NCBI RefSeq assembly: GCF_009729555.1
Contig: NZ_WODC01000003.1
Location: 248,001-312,000 of the forward strand
Origin: Pseudodesulfovibrio alkaliphilus
GTDB taxonomy: Bacteria > Desulfobacterota > Desulfovibrionia > Desulfovibrionales > Desulfovibrionaceae
DNA length: 64,000 nucleotides
Reading direction: 5' to 3'
Part shown: positions 54,285-62,996 of the stretch, piece after piece
How the letters are laid out: every line of letters starts with the position of its first letter
Numbering within the stretch: position 1 is the first letter of the stretch
Position numbers and translations under genes: made by a program
Notes under the pieces: model-generated
Databases searched by the model: none
Seen by the model: only the letters and a program-made list of their open reading frames with translations
Told to the model about the DNA's origin: nothing

Positions 54285-55054
54285 GCCCGGCCTCCGTCAG
54301 GGAAAAGGGCCTCGGGATCGGCCGCGTCGTCCGTGGGATCGCTGCCGGATGCCGCGTCCGGGCGCTGGCAGGGCTCGCCTCCGGGCGGCTGCTCCCCTTG
54401 GGCCATGGCCCGTCCGTCCTGCAGATGAAGGATGCGCGCCTCGGGCACGCAGTCGAGCACCTCGCGGCTGTGGGTGGCCATGATGATGGAGGTTCCGTAG
54501 GTGTTGAATTGCTTGAAGATGTCCATCAGGTGCATGGTCAGGTCAAAGTCCAGGTTGCCTGTGGGCTCGTCAGCCAGGATGAGTTCGGGGTTGGCCACCA
54601 TGGACCGGGCGATGGCCACCCGCTGCTGCTCGCCGCCCGAGAGCCGCTCACAGGGGGAGTAGCTCTTGGTATCGAGCCCCAGGGCGCGGATCACGGCGCG
54701 TACCCGGCGCTCCAGGTGGGCCCTCGGCATGCCGCGCACCTCAAGGGCCATGGCCACGTTGTCGAACACGGTGCGCTGGGGCAGGATCTTGAAATCCTGA
54801 AAAACCACGCCCACCTTGCGCCGCAGGCCCGGAATATGGCGCTTCTTGAGCGAGTTGAGGGAGATTCCGGCCACCGAGGCGCGGCCCCGGGTCACGGGGA
54901 GGGCGCCGTAGAGCAGCTTGAGCAGGGTGGACTTGCCCGCCCCGGAGTGGCCCGTGAGAAACAGGAACTCCCCCTTGGCAAGGGTGAAGGAGATGTCCTT
55001 GAGCGCCCAATGCGCCCCGAAGCTGTACGACAAGCGCTCCACATTGACCATCAT
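54281..55054 (-). CDS. ftsE: Cell-division ATP-binding protein FtsE
   Basis: 257 aa. Walker [17 protein letters not shown] (near 34), ABC signature [14 protein letters not shown], Walker [13 protein letters not shown] and an H-loop ATHSREVLD are all present. The last 35 residues form an Asp/Pro/Gly-rich extension not typical of FtsE, which is usually about 220-230 aa; it is low complexity and may be a flexible tail. Start is one of two adjacent ATGs; the first is used. Confidence 0.92.
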   Translation of the reverse strand: MMVNVERLSYSFGAHWALKDISFTLAKGEFLFLTGHSGAGKSTLLKLLYGALPVTRGRASVAGISLNSLKKRHIPGLRRKVGVVFQDFKILPQRTVFDNVAMALEVRGMPRAHLERRVRAVIRALGLDTKSYSPCERLSGGEQQRVAIARSMVANPELILADEPTGNLDFDLTMHLMDIFKQFNTYGTSIIMATHSREVLDCVPEARILHLQDGRAMAQGEQPPGGEPCQRPDAASGSDPTDDAADPEALFPDGGRA

Positions 55055-55289
55055 GCCCGGCAATGTACCCGGCCATGACGCAATTGTACAGCGCCGGGGG
55101 TCGCAAACAGGGGCAAACGCATCGCGGTATCGCCGGAGAGGGGACAATCCCCTCCTGCCCAAGGCGTTGTTCGGGCTTCGACGCCTTTACCCGGAAAAGC
55201 CGCCACGCCGCCCTTTACCTGTCCCGACCCAGCCTGCTACATTGCCCCACGGCCATCCTGCCGCCAGACTCAGCCCACGGGAACCTCAC

Positions 55290-56147
55290 ATGATAGACCT
55301 GCACACTCACTCCACCGCCTCGGACGGCACCCTGACCCCCACCGAACTGGTCAAACTGGCCAAGGACATCGGCCTGGACGCCATCGCCCTGACCGACCAC
55401 GACACCCTGGCCGGACTCGACGAGGCCGAGGAGGCTGGCCGGGCTTGCGGCATTGAAGTCATCCGGGGGTGCGAGCTGAGCCTGGAGTCGCCCCGCGGCG
55501 CGGGCTGGCTGCACATGGTGGCCCTCTGGGTGCCCAGGCAGGCGGAGGAGCTGCAGGCCGCCTTTGACTGGGTCATCGAGGGGCGGCGCATCCGCAATCA
55601 CGAGATCGTGGCCAAGCTGCGCTCCCTCGGGGTGAACATCACTTACGAGGCCGTGGCCGCCAGGGCGGGCGGCACCATCGGCCGCCCTCACTTCGCCCAG
55701 GAGATGTTGGCCCTTGGCGTGGTCTCCAGCCTGGACGAAGCCTTCAAGGTCTGGCTGGGCGACCGGGGCCGCGCCTATGTGCCCAAGCGCAAGCTCAAGC
55801 CCGCCGATGCCCTGGCCATCCTCGGCCGGGCCGGAGCCACCAGCATCCTGGCCCATCCCTTCATTCTCGGCCTGGACCTGCCGGGCACGGAAACCCTGGT
55901 ACGCGAGCTGCAAGCCCAGGGACTTGACGGCATTGAGGTCTACTACTCCGAGCACGACGACGCTGCCACCAGAGCCTACAAGGCCATGGCCGAGCGCCTG
56001 GGCCTGCTTGCCAGCGGCGGCTCGGACTTCCACGGGGCTGTCAAGCCGAGAATCCAGCTGGGCCGGGGCAAGGGCGGCCTGCATGTCTCCACCGCCCTGC
56101 TCGACGCCATGAAGGCCCATCGCCGCGAACGCGGCCTGCCGGTATAG
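55290..56147 (+). CDS. PHP-domain phosphoesterase
   Basis: 285 aa. The metal-binding histidines and aspartates appear in MIDLHTHSTASDGTLTP, ALTDHDTLAGLDEA, ILAHPFILGLDLPG and GGSDFHGAVKPRIQLG. The TrpH/YciV-type PHP proteins hydrolyse 3'-phosphoadenosine or RNA ends (5'-to-3' nanoRNase). It diverges from ftsE with 235 bases between, so it has its own promoter. Confidence 0.9.
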   Translation: MIDLHTHSTASDGTLTPTELVKLAKDIGLDAIALTDHDTLAGLDEAEEAGRACGIEVIRGCELSLESPRGAGWLHMVALWVPRQAEELQAAFDWVIEGRRIRNHEIVAKLRSLGVNITYEAVAARAGGTIGRPHFAQEMLALGVVSSLDEAFKVWLGDRGRAYVPKRKLKPADALAILGRAGATSILAHPFILGLDLPGTETLVRELQAQGLDGIEVYYSEHDDAATRAYKAMAERLGLLASGGSDFHGAVKPRIQLGRGKGGLHVSTALLDAMKAHRRERGLPV

Positions 56148-56504
56148 CCGCAGGCCCCGCTGCCGACAGGCGTTTCATCATTGCCGACGACTTATCGGCA
56201 AGGTCACGATTATGCCGTGCAACACCGTTTTTTCGGTGACTCTTCCTGTCTTCCGGGGGTCGCTCCAGGCAGCCGGGGCGGTTCATTGTGCGCAGGCTTG
56301 TCAAAGCCCGCGGTTTTCGTAGGTCGGTTTTCCCAATTTTGAGACGGCGAGGAGACGACACTGCCGCAATCAGCGAATGACAATCGACACCCTTCCTTAC
56401 AATAAATATTCGACACGCCTACCCTACGGACATCGTGCTTTCTTTTCCGCGCAATCCGGTATAATGATTTTGGTAGAGATTTCTTTCCGGGGAGGATACC
56501 CCTC
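56148..56504. promoter_or_regulatory. Leader region of the periplasmic binding protein
   Basis: No gene. It contains a TTGCCGA-N7-TCGGCAA stem near 56190, a CACCG-N6-CGGTG stem near 56225, and a strong TATAAT -10 at 56460-56465 with a weak -35. The promoter places a short leader before the binding-protein gene. No riboswitch was recognised. Confidence 0.45.
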
Positions 56505-57419
56505 ATGCTGGCCAAACATTTCTTCCTGCTGTTCCTTGGATGCATGGCGCTGATCCCCACTTCGTCTTTTGGCAGCGACACGGTGACCATTACAATCAAT
56601 AAGCAGGCCTTTGAGGAATACCAACGATTGATGGCCGTGTTCGACAACGACCCACTCAAGGTCGACCGTATCCCCTCGGAATTCAATCACCGGAGCACAA
56701 TTGACGCCATCATTCTCACCAAGGCTCTAAAGCTGGGCGGACTCGACAGCCCGCCCGAATTCATTCCTGTTACCAATGCCCGGCGGGAAACCGAGGAAGT
56801 TGCGGCGGGAAGGGCCGTCATGGCCGCTCATCAACTCAACTACCGCACCGTGGATGTGCCGGAGTATAAGAATGTCTTCTACATGAGCGCCCCCATCGCC
56901 CGCCATGGCGAATTCGTTAAGGGATTCTTCTGCCTACAGACCAACGAACAACTTCTGCAGGCCACCTCGGCCCAAGATATCAACCGCATGACGGGCATCA
57001 TCGGCCAGCACTGGGACAACGACGCCGCAGTTCTGAAGGACATGGGCATCACCAACGTCATCAGGGCTCCCACAATAGAATCCATGGTCAAGATGGTCAG
57101 TGCGGGAAGGGCCGACTGGATTCCCCTGGAGTTTCCCGACAACGATCGCCTGGAAATAACTCTCTTCGCCTACAGATTGGTGCCCGTGCCGGGGATCAAG
57201 TTCTCCCTGATCGAAAGCCGACACTTCCTGGTCTCGAAAAAACATCCCTTGGGCAAGAAGGCTTTCGAAGCTCTGCAAAAGGGGATCAAGGGACTGCGCA
57301 AAAAGGGCTTCATTGAGCAGGCCCTGATCGCAGCCGGTTTCTTCAACCCTCGGACCAAATCATGGAAAACGCTCAACCAGGATGCCTTGGACCAAGGCAG
57401 ACCGGCAGCGAAAGAATAG
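56505..57419 (+). CDS. Periplasmic solute-binding-like protein
   Basis: 304 aa with a signal peptide (FFLLFLGCMALIPTSSFGS, cleaved near residue 23). The mature part is a two-lobed binding-protein-like fold (DNDPLKVDRIPSEFNHRSTI, then LIESRHFLVSKKHPLGKKAF), similar to family-3 type substrate-binding proteins. GGGGAGG precedes the ATG. No permease or ATPase genes are near, so it may serve a distant transporter or act as a sensor. Codon use is somewhat less GC-biased than its neighbours. Confidence 0.65.
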   Translation: MLAKHFFLLFLGCMALIPTSSFGSDTVTITINKQAFEEYQRLMAVFDNDPLKVDRIPSEFNHRSTIDAIILTKALKLGGLDSPPEFIPVTNARRETEEVAAGRAVMAAHQLNYRTVDVPEYKNVFYMSAPIARHGEFVKGFFCLQTNEQLLQATSAQDINRMTGIIGQHWDNDAAVLKDMGITNVIRAPTIESMVKMVSAGRADWIPLEFPDNDRLEITLFAYRLVPVPGIKFSLIESRHFLVSKKHPLGKKAFEALQKGIKGLRKKGFIEQALIAAGFFNPRTKSWKTLNQDALDQGRPAAKE

Positions 57420-57570
57420 CGCAAAGAGAGGTGCGGTCCAACCAACAACCACTCAATCGAACATCTAAAGACAATCATTCCGGTGACTTTCTATTGGGGT
57501 GACTGGAGATTGTATCAACGTCCGGCCTTCAATCCGACAACGATGGAAACCCAGCTCACGCAGAAAACGC

Positions 57571-58080
57571 TCAATGCGCTACTGCTTTTGCATTGTTTCC
57601 ACCCCTGCTACAACGCCTCAAATCTCTTGGGTCCATCGGAATTTTTGTTCCACTTGGTGGCATGAGCCCTTCAGCCTTATCTTCTCGCCCGACCCGCCGC
57701 CCGCGCAGGAAGACCCTATTTCCCCGAAGGAGGGTCGCGTCGTGTTCGCGGTCGGACCTGAGCGCAAGAATGTGGTGGACCATGTCGGAAAACAGATCGA
57801 TGGGGTGGTGGCTGATAACCAGGAGTTGCAGGCCGAGGCGGTCGGCTATCTCGGCGATGAGCTTCATGAGTTTTGGGACAGGGGCGACCTGATCCAGCAG
57901 TCCTGTTCATCAAGCCCAGGAAGGGCGGTGCGCCTCGGGCGCAAGCTGGGACAGGGCGATATGACGGAGCTCCACGTCTTCTCCATCATCGCGCTCATTG
58001 TCATGTCGCGCCGCGCCGCCTATCCCAAGGAGCTGCTGATTCCCTTCAGGAAGAGCGAAAGGCTGGGATTTTCCGAGGGG
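57571..58080 (-). pseudogene. Decayed ATPase-like gene fragment
   Basis: Read on the minus strand, three overlapping frames each show a piece of one ATPase-like protein: a helix region ELRHIALSQLAPEAHRP, then GLDEQDCWIRSP (Walker B-like) in the next frame, then VPKLMKLIAEIADRLGLQLL and VISHHPIDLF in the third. The pieces read as a continuous AAA/SMC-type C-terminus broken by at least two frameshifts. No intact start is present. Sequencing error is an alternative explanation. Confidence 0.45.
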
Positions 58081-58096
58081 CTTCCCGGCAGCGGGA

Positions 58097-58813
58097 TCAG
58101 CCCATCTCGGGCTCGGTGCGCCAGGCAAAGAGGGGATTGAGGGGACGCATGTTGACAAAATCAACGCGCACCGCGCCAAAGGCTCCCACAAAGGGGGGAT
58201 AGAGGGCACAATTGACGGCCCGGCAGACACGGCCCTGACGCCAGGTTCCGCTCGGGCCGGGAAGCACCGAGCGGGCCAGGGTGGGCCGGAATCCGGTGGC
58301 CCTGCGGATCATATCCTGGATTTCGCACCAGGTGTACCAGGTCCCGGAGTCCAGGGTGGACCCGGTGTTGCGCACGTTCATGGCGTAGTAGAGGGAGTTT
58401 TTGTTGAGAAATCCCAACAGGATGCCCTTTTCCGCCAGCCGGGCGGCCTCTGTCAGCATGGCTTCGGGCTCGTCGGCGAACTCAAGGGCGGACCAGATCA
58501 TGGCGTAGTCGAACTCGTTGTCCCCGTAGGGGGTCAGTTCCCCGTCGCCCAGGTGCAGCTCGGCCCGCTTGCCCAGCCGCTTGCGGGCGGCCATGATCAT
58601 TTCCGGGCTGCTGTCCAGGCCGGTGACATCGAAACCCATCTGGTAGAGCATTTCCAGCATCAGCCCGGTGCCACAGCCCAGTTCGACCAGCTTGTGGCCG
58701 CGCCGGGGCCACCCCGCAAGCACGGCCTGGAGCAGCCGCGTCTCGCAGTCGAGGGCAAAGCGCCCCTCGGGCGTGTCGAACCATTGCTCGTAGCGTTCCG
58801 GGTCCCAACCCAT
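58097..58813 (-). CDS. SAM-dependent methyltransferase
   Basis: 238 aa. The SAM-binding motif VELGCGTGLMLEMLYQMG lies near residue 42, followed by VTGLDSSPEMIMAARKRLG and FDYAMIWSALEFADEPE. The substrate is unknown; the fold is class I. AAGGAG lies 5 bases before the ATG at 58813, while a GTG at 58819 would be too close. It is adjacent to an NtrX-like regulator that reads in the same direction. Confidence 0.82.
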   Translation of the reverse strand: MGWDPERYEQWFDTPEGRFALDCETRLLQAVLAGWPRRGHKLVELGCGTGLMLEMLYQMGFDVTGLDSSPEMIMAARKRLGKRAELHLGDGELTPYGDNEFDYAMIWSALEFADEPEAMLTEAARLAEKGILLGFLNKNSLYYAMNVRNTGSTLDSGTWYTWCEIQDMIRRATGFRPTLARSVLPGPSGTWRQGRVCRAVNCALYPPFVGAFGAVRVDFVNMRPLNPLFAWRTEPEMG

Positions 58814-58914
58814 GCCCACTCCTTCAGACTCCGCGGCACCGGCCTCGGGGCCGGCCCGTTGCGCTGCGGCACGCCCCCAACGGCCCGACAGGCGGGCCAG
58901 GGAGACGGACCGGA

Positions 58915-60330
58915 TCAGTCTATTTGTATCCGATACGCCTTGAGCTTGCGGTACAGGGAGCTGCGCTCCAGGCCCACGGCTTTGGCCAGTTGCGTAATAT
59001 TGCCGTCAAAGTCGCGCAACTTCGCTTCCAGAAACCGCGCCTCAAACTCGGCCCGGGCCTGCTTGAGGTCGGTCGGCGCCCCGGCCACGAGGTCGTCCAG
59101 CGACCCCCTGTCGGCCTCGTTCGCCTCTGCGCCTCCCCTGGCCGGGGTCCGCGGCTGGCGGCCGCCGGAAAACTCCGGGGGCAGTCTGTCGCGGGTCACG
59201 GTTCCGCCAGCGTGCAGGATGAACATCCGCTCCACGAAATTCTTGAGTTCGCGCACGTTGCCGGGCCAGGGGTGGGCCACAAGCACCTCCATGGCCCCGT
59301 CGTCAAAGGCGATGGGCTTGAACCCGTGCTGCCGCACCAGGGTGGCGATGAAATCCCTGATGAGCAGGGGGATGTCCTCGGTGCGCTCGCGCAGAGGCGG
59401 CACTTCCAGGGGAAAGACCTTGAGCCGGTAATACAGATCCTCTCGAAAGGCACCCGCCTCTATTTCGCGCAGCAGGTCCTTGTTGGTGGCCGCGATGACG
59501 CGCACGTCCACGGTGATGGTCTTGCGTCCGCCCACATGCTCGAAGGACTGTTCCTGAAGGATGCGCAATATCTTGGCCTGGGTCTTCAGGCTCATGTCGC
59601 CGATCTCGTCGAGGAAAAGGATGCCGCCGTCGGCCAGCTCGAACTTGCCTGCCTGGGCCTTGTCCGCGCCGGTAAAGGCCCCTTTTTCATGACCGAAAAG
59701 CTCGCTCTCGATGAGTTCCTCGGGAATGGCCGCGCAGTTGACCGCCACCAGGGGCTTGTGCCGACGGCTCGATTGGTGGTGAATGGAGCGGGCCACTATC
59801 TCCTTGCCGGTGCCGTTCTCACCAGTGATGAGCACCCAGGCGTCGGTGGGCGCCACCCGCGAGATGACATCGTTGAGGGAGACGATGGCCTCGGATCGGC
59901 CCGTGAGCACCACGGGCTGCTCGGAAGAGATGCGGGTCCTGAGGGCGAGGTTTTCCTGACGCAGACGGGAAAACTCCAGGGCATTGCGGGCGGTCACCAC
60001 CACCTTCTCCAGGGAGAGGGGCTTCTCGATGAAGTCAAAGGCCCCCTTCTTGAGCGCCTTGACCGCGGTTTCGATGGTCCCGTGGCCCGAGATCATGATT
60101 ACCGGCAGCCCCTCGTGATCGCGGGCAATGGCGTCGAGGACGGCCAGGCCGTCCATGCCGGGCAGCCAGATATCCAGAAAGACCATGTCCGGGGTCGCCG
60201 CGCCAAGCCGTTCGAGGCCCTGCTCGCCGGACTCCGCCTCGGCCACCTCGTGGCCGTCGTCCTCAAGGATGCCGCGCAGGGAGAAGCGGATGCCCTCCTC
60301 GTCGTCGATGATCAGTATCCTGCCGCCCAT
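58915..60330 (-). CDS. ntrX: NtrX-like sigma54 response regulator
   Basis: 471 aa. A receiver (Asp53 in [11 protein letters not shown]), an AAA+ domain ([13 protein letters not shown] near 170, GAFTGA sigma54 loop, ILFLDEIGD Walker B) and a Fis-type HTH ([20 protein letters not shown]). The domain pattern and the [20 protein letters not shown] segment resemble NtrX more closely than NtrC. The likely partner is the NtrY kinase at 32003, which is 25 kb away. AAGGAG lies 5 bases before the ATG. Confidence 0.9.
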   Translation of the reverse strand: MGGRILIIDDEEGIRFSLRGILEDDGHEVAEAESGEQGLERLGAATPDMVFLDIWLPGMDGLAVLDAIARDHEGLPVIMISGHGTIETAVKALKKGAFDFIEKPLSLEKVVVTARNALEFSRLRQENLALRTRISSEQPVVLTGRSEAIVSLNDVISRVAPTDAWVLITGENGTGKEIVARSIHHQSSRRHKPLVAVNCAAIPEELIESELFGHEKGAFTGADKAQAGKFELADGGILFLDEIGDMSLKTQAKILRILQEQSFEHVGGRKTITVDVRVIAATNKDLLREIEAGAFREDLYYRLKVFPLEVPPLRERTEDIPLLIRDFIATLVRQHGFKPIAFDDGAMEVLVAHPWPGNVRELKNFVERMFILHAGGTVTRDRLPPEFSGGRQPRTPARGGAEANEADRGSLDDLVAGAPTDLKQARAEFEARFLEAKLRDFDGNITQLAKAVGLERSSLYRKLKAYRIQID

Positions 60331-60424
60331 CAAAGCTCCTTGGGTGATAATTGCCACGGCCAGACCGGGACGCCCTCCCCTCATACCGGAGCGGGACGAT
60401 TCCTTCAAGCCGGACCGCCCCGGC

Positions 60425-61345
60425 TCAGACGGTTGGCCTTGCCACGGCCAGCAGGTCGGCCAGCGTCTCCTCAAGGTCGGGATGCCGGAACACATAGCCC
60501 GCCTCGGTCAGCCGGGTCGGCAGGGCCAGCTGGCCCGAAAGCAGCACCTCGTCGGCCATCTCGCCAAACAGCAGGCGCAGGGCAAAGGCAGGGGCATTGA
60601 GCCGGTAGGGTCGTCCCAGGGTCTGGCCAAGAATGCGGGCGAACTTGCGAAATCGAACCGGCGTAGGCGCGGTCAGGTTGTATGCGCCCCGGGCCTCCTT
60701 GTTTTCCATGAGAAAGCGGATGGCTCCCACCTCGTCTTCCAGATGGACCCACGACACCCCCTGGTACCCGGAGCCGGGCGGCCCGCCCAGGAAATACCGA
60801 AATGGCGGCAGCATCCTGGCCAGGGCGCCGCCATGCCCGAGGACCATGCCCGTTCGCACGACGACCCGTCGTACGCCCATGGCTTCCACCTCGGCCGAGG
60901 ATGCTTCCCAGGCGCGGCAGACCTCCGCCAGATAGCCGCTGCCCGACTCCGCGCCCTCGTCCACCGGGTCGTTGCCTCGCGGGCCGTAGTAGCCCACGGC
61001 CGACGCCTGGACAAACACGCCGGGCTTGGCCGAGGCCTCGCCCACCGCCTTTACCAGGGAGCGGCCCGCATTGACGCGGCTTTCGAGAATCCTGCGCTTG
61101 ACCTCCCCGGTCCAGCGCCCGGCAGCGATGTTCTCCCCCGCCAGATTAACCACCGCCGTGTCCGGCCCCAGCAGCTCGAGCCAGCCGGAGCCGTCCCAGC
61201 GCATGCCGATGACCCCGTGCCCGAAGACCTCGGCCACCTTGCCCGGCGAACGCGAGAGGACAACGATATCCCACCCCGCGTCGCGTAACGCGACCACCAG
61301 CGCCTGCCCAATGAAGCCGGTTCCCCCGGCGATGATTGCCCGCAT
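60425..61345 (-). CDS. TIGR01777-type NAD-dependent epimerase
   Basis: 306 aa. The Rossmann motif IIAGGTGFIGQALVVAL is at residues 4-20, followed by VVNLAGENIAAGRWTGEVKR and QASAVGYYGPRGND, which are signatures of the YfcH/TIGR01777 branch of extended SDR proteins. The reaction is unknown. GGAGG lies 4 bases before the ATG. Confidence 0.88.
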   Translation of the reverse strand: MRAIIAGGTGFIGQALVVALRDAGWDIVVLSRSPGKVAEVFGHGVIGMRWDGSGWLELLGPDTAVVNLAGENIAAGRWTGEVKRRILESRVNAGRSLVKAVGEASAKPGVFVQASAVGYYGPRGNDPVDEGAESGSGYLAEVCRAWEASSAEVEAMGVRRVVVRTGMVLGHGGALARMLPPFRYFLGGPPGSGYQGVSWVHLEDEVGAIRFLMENKEARGAYNLTAPTPVRFRKFARILGQTLGRPYRLNAPAFALRLLFGEMADEVLLSGQLALPTRLTEAGYVFRHPDLEETLADLLAVARPTV

Positions 61346-61474
61346 GCGGCCTCCTGTGCGGTTCATGGGTCCACCATTCCCAGGTATCCGGCCTCCACGA
61401 TTACCATGCCTTGACGCCTTGCGCCACAGTCTTCGCCGGATTTTCGGGGCAATGCGGCCGGGACCGGCCTGAGA

Positions 61475-62866
61475 TCAGTCCAGGGAATCGAGATCCCAGG
61501 GCTGGCGGATGAACATGCCGGGCTTGATCTCGGGATGATCGCAGATGAGCAGCGCCCGCTGCCCCGGATGGGCGGTGGTCAGCCCCACGCCCAGGTCGTT
61601 CTCCACGCCGTAGTCCTCGGCTGCGATGCGCGGCCGGATAAGGCCGGGAATGAGCAGCTCCATGTCCTGCCCCGTCTGCCAGCGCGACTTGGTCTGAACT
61701 TGCCAGCGCCCCTCCCCGGCTTGCTCAAGGACGCGGGCGAGGACGGCTCGCTTTTCGCCCTCTTCGGGCGGCAGGGCGATGGCGGCCCGGCGCTCGGGGT
61801 CGAAAAAGCCGGTGGTCAGGGGGCGCGAGGCGGCGTTGACCAGCTCGGAGAGGTATTTTTCGGGGGCGAAACTCCCGGCGGCGATGTCGCGCAGGGCGGT
61901 CTTGTAGGCATCCACCACCTGGGCGAGATACGCGCTGCTCTTGGTCCTCCCCTCAATCTTGAGCGAGGCCACGCGCATACGGGCGAACCACTCGAGATAG
62001 TGGATCAGGCAGAGGTCCTGGGCCGCGAAAAAGGCGGACCAGCCGCCCGTGTCGTGGGCCAGGGAAAGGGCCGGATCAGCAGGCCTCTCAGGGCAGGGTT
62101 CGTCATCGCCCAGAGGCTCGAAGGCGAAATCGTCCTCGGCCCGCTCAAAGGTGAACTCCTCACCCGCGCCGTACTCGCGCACCTCCCACATGGGCTCCCC
62201 TGGACGGGTGCGCTCTTCGAAGGTCACGGACAGAGGGCGGTACTCGTAGCGACAGGGATGGGAACACTGGCCGAGGTTGCCCGGCCGGTCGCTCTGCAGG
62301 GCCGAGAGATAGCAGCGGCCGGAAACGGCCATGCACATGGCCCCGTGCACAAAGACCTCAAGCTCCATGGTCGGCAGCTGCTTGCGGGCGATGGCCAGCA
62401 TCTCCAGCAGTTCCTGGGCGCGCAACTCGCGGGCCACGTTGACCCGTCTGGCCCCGCACTCGCGCCAGAAACGCACGGCCTCGGAATTGGAGGTGTTGGC
62501 CTGGGTGGAGATGTGCACCGGGATTTCCGGCAACTGGCGGCGCAGCAGGCGGACCACACCGGGGTCGGCTGCGATGACCCCGTCGGGCTTCAGCTCGCCG
62601 AGCCGGTCGATGACGCGGTGCACCTCGGGCATCATGCTCTCGCGGGGGTAGACATTGAGGGTGAAGTAAGCCTTGACCTTGGCCGCCCGCGCCTTGGCCA
62701 GCCCCTCGGTCAGCCCCTGGTCGGAGAACCCCCCCGCCCCGGAGCGCAGGTTGAGGCCGTCGCCGCCGAGATAGACCGCGTCCGCGCCGTAGAGGATGGC
62801 GGTTTCGAGTTTTTCCATGTCCCCGGCCGGGGCGAGCAGTTCGGGCAGGCGGTTGGTGTCGGCCAT
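61475..62866 (-). CDS. U32-family peptidase-like protein (TrhP/YegQ type)
   Basis: 463 aa. LLAPAGDMEKLETAILYGAD and AVYLGGDGLNLRSGAGGFS, then VFVHGAMCMAVSGRCYLSAL and NLGQCSHPCRYEY (cysteine cluster) match U32 proteins. E. coli relatives take part in tRNA uridine hydroxylation (TrhP) or ubiquinone synthesis. The [Fe-S]-type cysteines are visible. The role here is likely tRNA modification, but that is by analogy. Confidence 0.85.
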   Translation of the reverse strand: MADTNRLPELLAPAGDMEKLETAILYGADAVYLGGDGLNLRSGAGGFSDQGLTEGLAKARAAKVKAYFTLNVYPRESMMPEVHRVIDRLGELKPDGVIAADPGVVRLLRRQLPEIPVHISTQANTSNSEAVRFWRECGARRVNVARELRAQELLEMLAIARKQLPTMELEVFVHGAMCMAVSGRCYLSALQSDRPGNLGQCSHPCRYEYRPLSVTFEERTRPGEPMWEVREYGAGEEFTFERAEDDFAFEPLGDDEPCPERPADPALSLAHDTGGWSAFFAAQDLCLIHYLEWFARMRVASLKIEGRTKSSAYLAQVVDAYKTALRDIAAGSFAPEKYLSELVNAASRPLTTGFFDPERRAAIALPPEEGEKRAVLARVLEQAGEGRWQVQTKSRWQTGQDMELLIPGLIRPRIAAEDYGVENDLGVGLTTAHPGQRALLICDHPEIKPGMFIRQPWDLDSLD

Positions 62867-62996
62867 GGATTTCCCTGGGCGGCGCTGAAGGTGATTGTGG
62901 GGTTACGACCCAGGATGATACAGCAAAGCGCGCTGCCGCGCCAGCCGCAATATGCCGGGGCGCAAGCAGGAAGTTGCGGTCATGGGCATGCCGCCC

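Noticed and set aside
56148-56504. Leader stems considered as a c-di-GMP or other riboswitch
   Set aside because: The two small stems do not form a known aptamer layout and are upstream of the predicted -10 element, so they are not in the leader transcript.
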